Part shown: piece by piece, positions 6,467 to 10,101 of the stretch
Layout of the letters: every line of letters begins with the position of its first letter
Numbering within the stretch: the first letter of the stretch is position 1
From: Deltaproteobacteria bacterium
Lineage (GTDB): Bacteria > Desulfobacterota > SM23-61
Assembly (NCBI GenBank): GCA_029857975.1
Contig: JAOUFX010000054.1
Coordinates: 1-10,101, forward strand
Length of the DNA: 10,101 bases
Direction: 5' to 3'
Notes under the pieces: generated by a model
Told to the model about the DNA's origin: nothing
Database searches by the model: none
What the model saw: only the letters and a program-made list of their open reading frames with translations
Position numbers and translations under genes: made by a program

Positions 6467-7360
6467 GTGGCCCTACTTCTTCATCAGCAATTCAAAGGGA
6501 AAGGGGTGCTTTTAACCCAGTCCCAGCGCAAACTTTTAGAATATATCCTGGGACATGAAGATGAATCGGTTTTCCTCAAAATCGGCGACCTGGCACGCCA
6601 AGGAAACGTCAGCCAGGCGACCGTCGTGCGACTTGCTAAAACCTTGGGTTTTAAAGGATTCCCGGAATTCCAAAGGGAGCTGCAGCGCCTCTTCCGCAAC
6701 AAGTTCACTACAATTTCCCGCCTGCAAAACACGGTAAAGAAGGTTGCCGGCGAAAAAGACATTGTCACCAAAGTCCTCCAGACCGATATCGAAAATATCG
6801 CTCAAACTTTGCAACAAACCTCCATTCTCGAATTCCGGCAGTTCGTCAAAGGCATCGCCTCGGCAGACCGGATCTTTATCGTTGGTTTACGAAGCGCTCA
6901 TGCTCTGGCCATTTTTCTGGGAGTTGCCTTAGAGTTTCTCCAGAAAAATGTCTGGGTTCTTCAGCCGGGAATTGGCGATATGTGGGACCGATTGCTGGGA
7001 TTGAGGAAAAAGGATCTGGTCATTGGGATCAGCTTTCCTCGCTATACCAAACAGACCGTGGAAGTGCTCCGCTTTGCCAAACACAAAGGAGTCAAAACCC
7101 TGGCGATTACCGATACCCTGATTTCTCCTTTAGCTCCATTTGCCGATCACGTTTTGACGGCCCGTTTTAAAATGGATTCGTTTATTGAATCCTTCACCGC
7201 CCCCCTCAGTTTGATTAACGCCGTGGTTACCGCTTTAGGCGTTCAGGATAAGAAGACCACCCTAACCTCTCTGAAGGCTTTGGAAGAAGTCTGGAAAAAC
7301 CAGGAGATCTATTACAATACCGGGAAACGAGGAAAGGTCTCCACCACCGAAAGGAGGTGA
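6467..7360 (+). CDS. RpiR/MurR-type transcriptional regulator (HTH + SIS domain)
   Basis: 297 residues, the normal length for the family. The N-terminal winged HTH covers about residues 15-90, with the recognition region IGDLARQGNVSQATVVRLAK (39-58) and the family's GFKGFPEFQ (61-69). A C-terminal SIS effector domain spans about 130-260, with IFIVGLRSAHALA near 136-148 and the ligand-loop variant SFPRYTK at 189-195. RpiR proteins usually sense phosphorylated sugars, yet no sugar enzyme is nearby; the genes on both sides are for organic acids. Start: GTG at 6467, preceded by AAAGGA at a rather long 13 bases, so initiation is probably weak. A GTG at 6506 is an alternative but would trim the HTH domain edge. 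It ends 47 bases before the second TAXI gene in the same direction and stands between two divergent units, so it probably controls one or both. Confidence 0.92.
   Translation: MALLLHQQFKGKGVLLTQSQRKLLEYILGHEDESVFLKIGDLARQGNVSQATVVRLAKTLGFKGFPEFQRELQRLFRNKFTTISRLQNTVKKVAGEKDIVTKVLQTDIENIAQTLQQTSILEFRQFVKGIASADRIFIVGLRSAHALAIFLGVALEFLQKNVWVLQPGIGDMWDRLLGLRKKDLVIGISFPRYTKQTVEVLRFAKHKGVKTLAITDTLISPLAPFADHVLTARFKMDSFIESFTAPLSLINAVVTALGVQDKKTTLTSLKALEEVWKNQEIYYNTGKRGKVSTTERR
7350..7360 (+). promoter_or_regulatory. Strong Shine-Dalgarno-like sequence at the regulator stop codon
   Basis: AAAGGAGGTGA runs through the last codons and TGA stop of the RpiR gene and lies 47 bases before the TAXI ATG at 7408, which has its own GGGAGG site six bases upstream. 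No start codon is suitably spaced behind it. It parallels the orphan site at 1944-1956 upstream of the other TAXI gene. Confidence 0.4.
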
Positions 7361-7407
7361 AGAAGGAAAGCAAGGCATTTAAATCTTATTAATGAGGGAG
7401 GTGTTTT

Positions 7408-8370
7408 ATGAAAAAGGTGCTTTATTTCTCTTTGGTTTTGGCGTTGATTGGCGGCTGGGTCTGGGTGGGGGAATCCCCGGCCCAGAAAAAATTTCTTACC
7501 CTCGCTTCGGGGAGCCCGGGAGGCGTATATTACCCTCTGGGCGGAGGAATGGCCGTGGCGATTCAAAAGACCACCGACCTTCGCTGCGCCGCCGAATCTA
7601 CCGGGGCCTCGGTTGAAAATAGCCGCCTAGTGGGAGCGCGCGAGAGCGACATGGGCATGGTCATGGGAAGCATCGCCTACAAAGCCACTCAAGGGCAGGA
7701 ACCTTTCAAACAAAAGGAACCCCTGGTGGCCCTCTTCCAAATGTATCCGGCCCCGGAACATATCGTGACGGTATCCGGGAAGGGAATTCGGTCGGTAAAG
7801 GATTTGCGGGGCAAGAAGGTTTCCATCGATGTCCCGGGGAGTGGATGTGCGGTCATGGCCAAAGCCATCCTGGAAGAATATGGTTTCAATTTGGAAAAAG
7901 ACCTGACGATTGCCAATCTTTCTCAGTCTGAATCCGTCCAGGCCCTCAAGGATGGAGTGGTGGATGCCGTGTTCTTCAACTTTGCCTATCCCGGGGCCGC
8001 CGTGCTTGATTTAGCCGCCACCCGCGACATCGTTTTAATTCCTGTCGAGCCGGCCATGGCCGATAAGATCGTTAAAAAATATCCCTACTACCTGAAAATC
8101 TCCATCCCCGCCAAGACCTATCCCAAGGTGGATTATGACGCACTCTGCCTGGGAGATTCCAATGTGTTAGTGGCCAATAAACAGATGGAAAAAGACGTGG
8201 CTTACAAAATCGTGAAGGCTATCTTTGAGAATGTTCAAAAAGGAAAATGGGCTTTGATTAATATTCATCCGATTGCCGCTCAATTAACTCCCCCGAACGC
8301 GGTAAACAGCCCCATCGCCTTGCATCCGGGTTCGGTAAAGTATTTTAAGGAGGTCGGGGCGATCAAATAA
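7408..8370 (+). CDS. TRAP transporter solute receptor, TAXI family (second copy)
   Basis: 320 residues. A signal peptide (MKKVLYF then a hydrophobic stretch, cleavage near SPA-Q at 25/26) sends it to the periplasm, where it should deliver ligand to the permease encoded downstream. The TAXI signature LASGSPGGVYYPLGGGMA lies at about 32-49, with ASVENSRLV near 68-76, the VPGSGCAVMAKAILEEYG segment in the second lobe, and IALHPGSVKYFKE near the C-terminus. ATG 7408 has GGGAGG six bases upstream, an unambiguous start. Compared with the TAXI protein at 893-1885 it shares only scattered blocks (PGG, ENSR/ENNR, KKYPYY/AKYPYF, LHPG/LHAG), so the two are old paralogues rather than a recent duplication. 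The ligand is unknown. A hairpin follows the stop codon. Confidence 0.93.
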   Translation: MKKVLYFSLVLALIGGWVWVGESPAQKKFLTLASGSPGGVYYPLGGGMAVAIQKTTDLRCAAESTGASVENSRLVGARESDMGMVMGSIAYKATQGQEPFKQKEPLVALFQMYPAPEHIVTVSGKGIRSVKDLRGKKVSIDVPGSGCAVMAKAILEEYGFNLEKDLTIANLSQSESVQALKDGVVDAVFFNFAYPGAAVLDLAATRDIVLIPVEPAMADKIVKKYPYYLKISIPAKTYPKVDYDALCLGDSNVLVANKQMEKDVAYKIVKAIFENVQKGKWALINIHPIAAQLTPPNAVNSPIALHPGSVKYFKEVGAIK

Positions 8371-8377
8371 TAGAGAA

Positions 8378-8406
8378 ATGGGACGGGTTGCACTTCCCCG
8401 TCCCAT
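8378..8406 (+). promoter_or_regulatory. Intercistronic hairpin after the second TAXI gene
   Basis: A perfect 10-bp stem, ATGGGACGGG (8378-8387) with CCCGTCCCAT (8397-8406), encloses a 9-base loop and begins seven bases after the TAXI stop codon. No T-run follows. It matches in position, loop size and lack of a T-tract the hairpin at 841-873. Most likely it protects the receptor message end or partly attenuates read-through into the DUF1850 and permease genes. The remaining spacer to 8529 shows no clear promoter. Confidence 0.7.
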
Positions 8407-8529
8407 CCATGGAATGGAAGAATCACCGCCTCATGCTGCCAAGAGAAGCGCCCTGGCCCCCGGACCTGGGAAAAGCTTGGAGTGTTATAACGCCTTTTTA
8501 AGCAAGTGGGTAATAGGCGGATCGCTCAT

Positions 8530-8997
8530 ATGTTCTTACGGGCAATATTTTTTATAGTATGGCTATTGTTAACTCCTGCGGCCAGTTGGGCAGAAAGCAC
8601 CGGCCACCTTTTTCTTCGAATGGAAAGTGCGGAGCAAAAGAAAGTTTTACTCGACCTCCCCATCCAGACCGGAGATTTTTTCTATTTTCAATACATCCAT
8701 TCTTCTGATAAAACCCCCATCCGGGATACTTTCAAGGTCGATGCCCAGGGTCAGATTATTTTGATCGAGGAAGCTTTTCTCTGGCATGGAGCCGGTCTTG
8801 AATTTCAGGGACACGAAGGTGTTCAAGTAAGTTATGACAATAAATGGATAAGGGTTCTATTAAACAGGCCTTTTTTTAACCTACCCCTTCGAGTCGGCCG
8901 GATTTCTCAACAACATCTTATCCTTCATGGTCAATCCTATCGATTGGATAAACTTGCCCGGCCGGGAAATTGTATTATTCTTTCTATCGCCCGCTAA
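8530..8997 (+). CDS. DUF1850 domain-containing protein of a TRAP-TAXI operon
   Basis: 155 residues from ATG 8530. DUF1850 proteins are typically encoded with TRAP-TAXI receptors and fused permeases; their biochemical role is unknown. Seen here: a hydrophobic N-terminal segment ending in an AxA-type signal cleavage site (ASWA-ES), the family-like block YIHSSDKTPIRDTFKV, and a later WHGAGLEF. The protein is therefore predicted to be exported or membrane-anchored on the periplasmic side. Start is uncertain: ATG 8530 has AGGCGG nine bases upstream, whereas GTG 8506 would add MGNRRIAH, giving a more basic signal start but with no ribosome site. The TAA stop is eight bases before the permease ATG, and its last bases form part of that gene's AAGGAG site, indicating coupling. 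The left-hand TRAP unit has no such gene at this position. Confidence 0.85.
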   Translation: MFLRAIFFIVWLLLTPAASWAESTGHLFLRMESAEQKKVLLDLPIQTGDFFYFQYIHSSDKTPIRDTFKVDAQGQIILIEEAFLWHGAGLEFQGHEGVQVSYDNKWIRVLLNRPFFNLPLRVGRISQQHLILHGQSYRLDKLARPGNCIILSIAR

Positions 8998-9005
8998 GGA
9001 GATAA

Positions 9006-10101
9006 ATGTCAACCAAGGATTCGAATCGGGAAACTCAAAAAGCTGAAGAAGTCGGTAAAGAGCTTTTAGAAAAAATCGAAGTTAAGAAGCGAGATCCGCA
9101 AGGGGGGCTGAAAAAATTCATAACTTATCTGGCTATAGCCGCGTCTGCTTACCATCTTGGTTATGCCTATTTCCATCCTTTTTTTGCTTTGGACCATAGA
9201 GTCATTCACTGGGGCTTCATGTCTTCTCTGCTCTTCCTTCTTTTCCCCGCTTCCAAAAAACGTTCTCCATGGGGAAGACCATCCATCCTGGATTTTCTGC
9301 TGATCCTATTGAGCGTAGGGCTTTGTGTTTGGATTTTCAGCGAATCCCACAACATTTTACAGAGGGCAGGATCTTATCAGCCTCTCGATGTCTTCATGGG
9401 ATCTATCCTCATCCTGCTGGTTTTGGAAGCAGGAAGAAGATCCGTAGGGTGGTCTGTTCCTCTGATTGCCATTATTTTTCTTTTCTACGCCTTTCTGGGT
9501 CCCTATCTCCCCGATATTTTGGCCCATAAAGGGTATAGCATAAAAAGAATTTCCACCTACATCGCCCTTTCCACGGATGGAATTTTCAGCATACCCTTGG
9601 GAGTTTCCGCCCAATTCATTTTTCTTTTTATTCTTTATGGCGCGATGCTGCGTAAATCGGGAGCTGGAAAATTTTTTACTGACCTGGCTTTCAGCCTCAC
9701 GGGATGGGCCCGGGGGGGACCGGCTAAAGCGGCGGTAATCTCCAGTTGTTTTTTCGGGATGATCTCCGGCAGTTCGGTAGCCAATACGGTGACCACGGGT
9801 ACTTTTACCATCCCGCTCATGAAGAAGACCGGTTATCCCGCTTACTTTGCCGGGGCTGTAGAAGCTTCCGCTTCCACCATGGGACAGATCATGCCTCCCA
9901 TCATGGGTGCAGGAGCTTTTATTATGGCCGAATTTCTCGGGATTTCGTATTTTAAGGTCTGCCTGGCTGCGGCCATACCTGCCATTCTTTCCTTTTTTGC
10001 TATTTTCATGCAGGTTCATTATCGCGCCATCTTGTTGGGAATCAAGGGGATCCCCAAAGAAGAATTGCCTTCTTTACGGGAAACGTTAATCAACGGTTGG
10101 C
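9006..10101 (+). CDS. TRAP transporter fused permease (DctQ-DctM, TAXI type), 5' part
   Basis: Membrane component of the second TRAP-TAXI importer; the first 365 residues are present and the frame runs off the window. A charged cytoplasmic start of about 37 residues precedes the membrane spans (roughly 38-58, 66-81, 95-112, 127-142, 150-165, then further DctM helices). Signature elements: LEAGRR (140-145), AHKGY (173-177), GGPAK (237-241), SGSSVAN (254-260), then the DctM core TMGQIMPPIMGAGAFIMAEF (291-310). It is recognisably related to the permease at 1-801 but diverged, notably in the N-terminal quarter. ATG 9006 has AAGGAG four bases upstream, overlapping the end of the DUF1850 gene. Translation was done by hand from the start; no interruption was seen. 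Confidence 0.93.
   Translation, partial: MSTKDSNRETQKAEEVGKELLEKIEVKKRDPQGGLKKFITYLAIAASAYHLGYAYFHPFFALDHRVIHWGFMSSLLFLLFPASKKRSPWGRPSILDFLLILLSVGLCVWIFSESHNILQRAGSYQPLDVFMGSILILLVLEAGRRSVGWSVPLIAIIFLFYAFLGPYLPDILAHKGYSIKRISTYIALSTDGIFSIPLGVSAQFIFLFILYGAMLRKSGAGKFFTDLAFSLTGWARGGPAKAAVISSCFFGMISGSSVANTVTTGTFTIPLMKKTGYPAYFAGAVEASASTMGQIMPPIMGAGAFIMAEFLGISYFKVCLAAAIPAILSFFAIFMQVHYRAILLGIKGIPKEELPSLRETLINGW

Noticed and set aside
8409..8501. A 30-codon plus-strand frame between the TAXI-2 hairpin and the DUF1850 gene
   Set aside because: ATG at 8409 has no ribosome site, the frame begins right at the hairpin base, and the peptide shows no recognisable features.
9357..10019. 220-codon minus-strand frame opposite the right permease
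   Set aside because: Low-complexity polar translation antisense to a clear DctM-type coding frame; no independent ribosome site or family resemblance.

Overview
The window is bacterial, gene-dense and organised around organic-acid uptake and breakdown. Two divergently oriented transcription units each carry a TRAP transporter of the TAXI type (periplasmic receptor plus fused DctQ-DctM membrane protein). The intermediate GC, strong AGGAGG-type ribosome sites, tight gene packing and the mix of TRAP-TAXI, MmgE/PrpD and RpiR genes are what one sees in anaerobic Desulfobacterota ('Deltaproteobacteria') and related environmental Proteobacteria. That placement is an inference of low confidence. No rRNA, tRNA, CRISPR array, insertion sequence or phage gene was seen.

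Left unit, minus strand, transcribed from about 6212 down to 1: a 3-hydroxyisobutyrate-dehydrogenase-type oxidoreductase (5313-6212), two consecutive MmgE/PrpD proteins (3853-5211 and 2430-3821), a small VOC protein resembling methylmalonyl-CoA epimerase (2035-2433, 4-base ATGA overlap with the gene before it), a TAXI receptor (893-1885) and the start of a fused TRAP permease (1-801, cut by the window edge). The layout reads as a catabolic cassette with its own importer for a branched or hydroxylated di- or tricarboxylic acid. The substrate cannot be told from sequence.

Centre, 6213-6466: a divergent regulatory region with a near-consensus sigma-70 promoter facing right, a weaker candidate facing left, three same-orientation GGTTGA copies and a GC-rich inverted repeat.

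Right unit, plus strand: an RpiR-type regulator (HTH plus SIS domain, 6467-7360), a second TAXI receptor (7408-8370), a DUF1850 protein (about 8530-8997) and a second fused TRAP permease (9006 to the window end, incomplete). The regulator sits between the two units and is the obvious candidate to control both.

Points most worth a second look: (1) one of the two MmgE/PrpD paralogues has lost nearly all the active-site residues kept by its neighbour; (2) both TAXI genes are followed by a perfect GC-rich hairpin with a 9-base loop and no T-tract, just before the next cistron; (3) both TAXI genes have a second, very strong Shine-Dalgarno-like sequence 47-58 bases upstream; (4) a G-run, 7-base-period repeat straddles the stop codon of the dehydrogenase gene.
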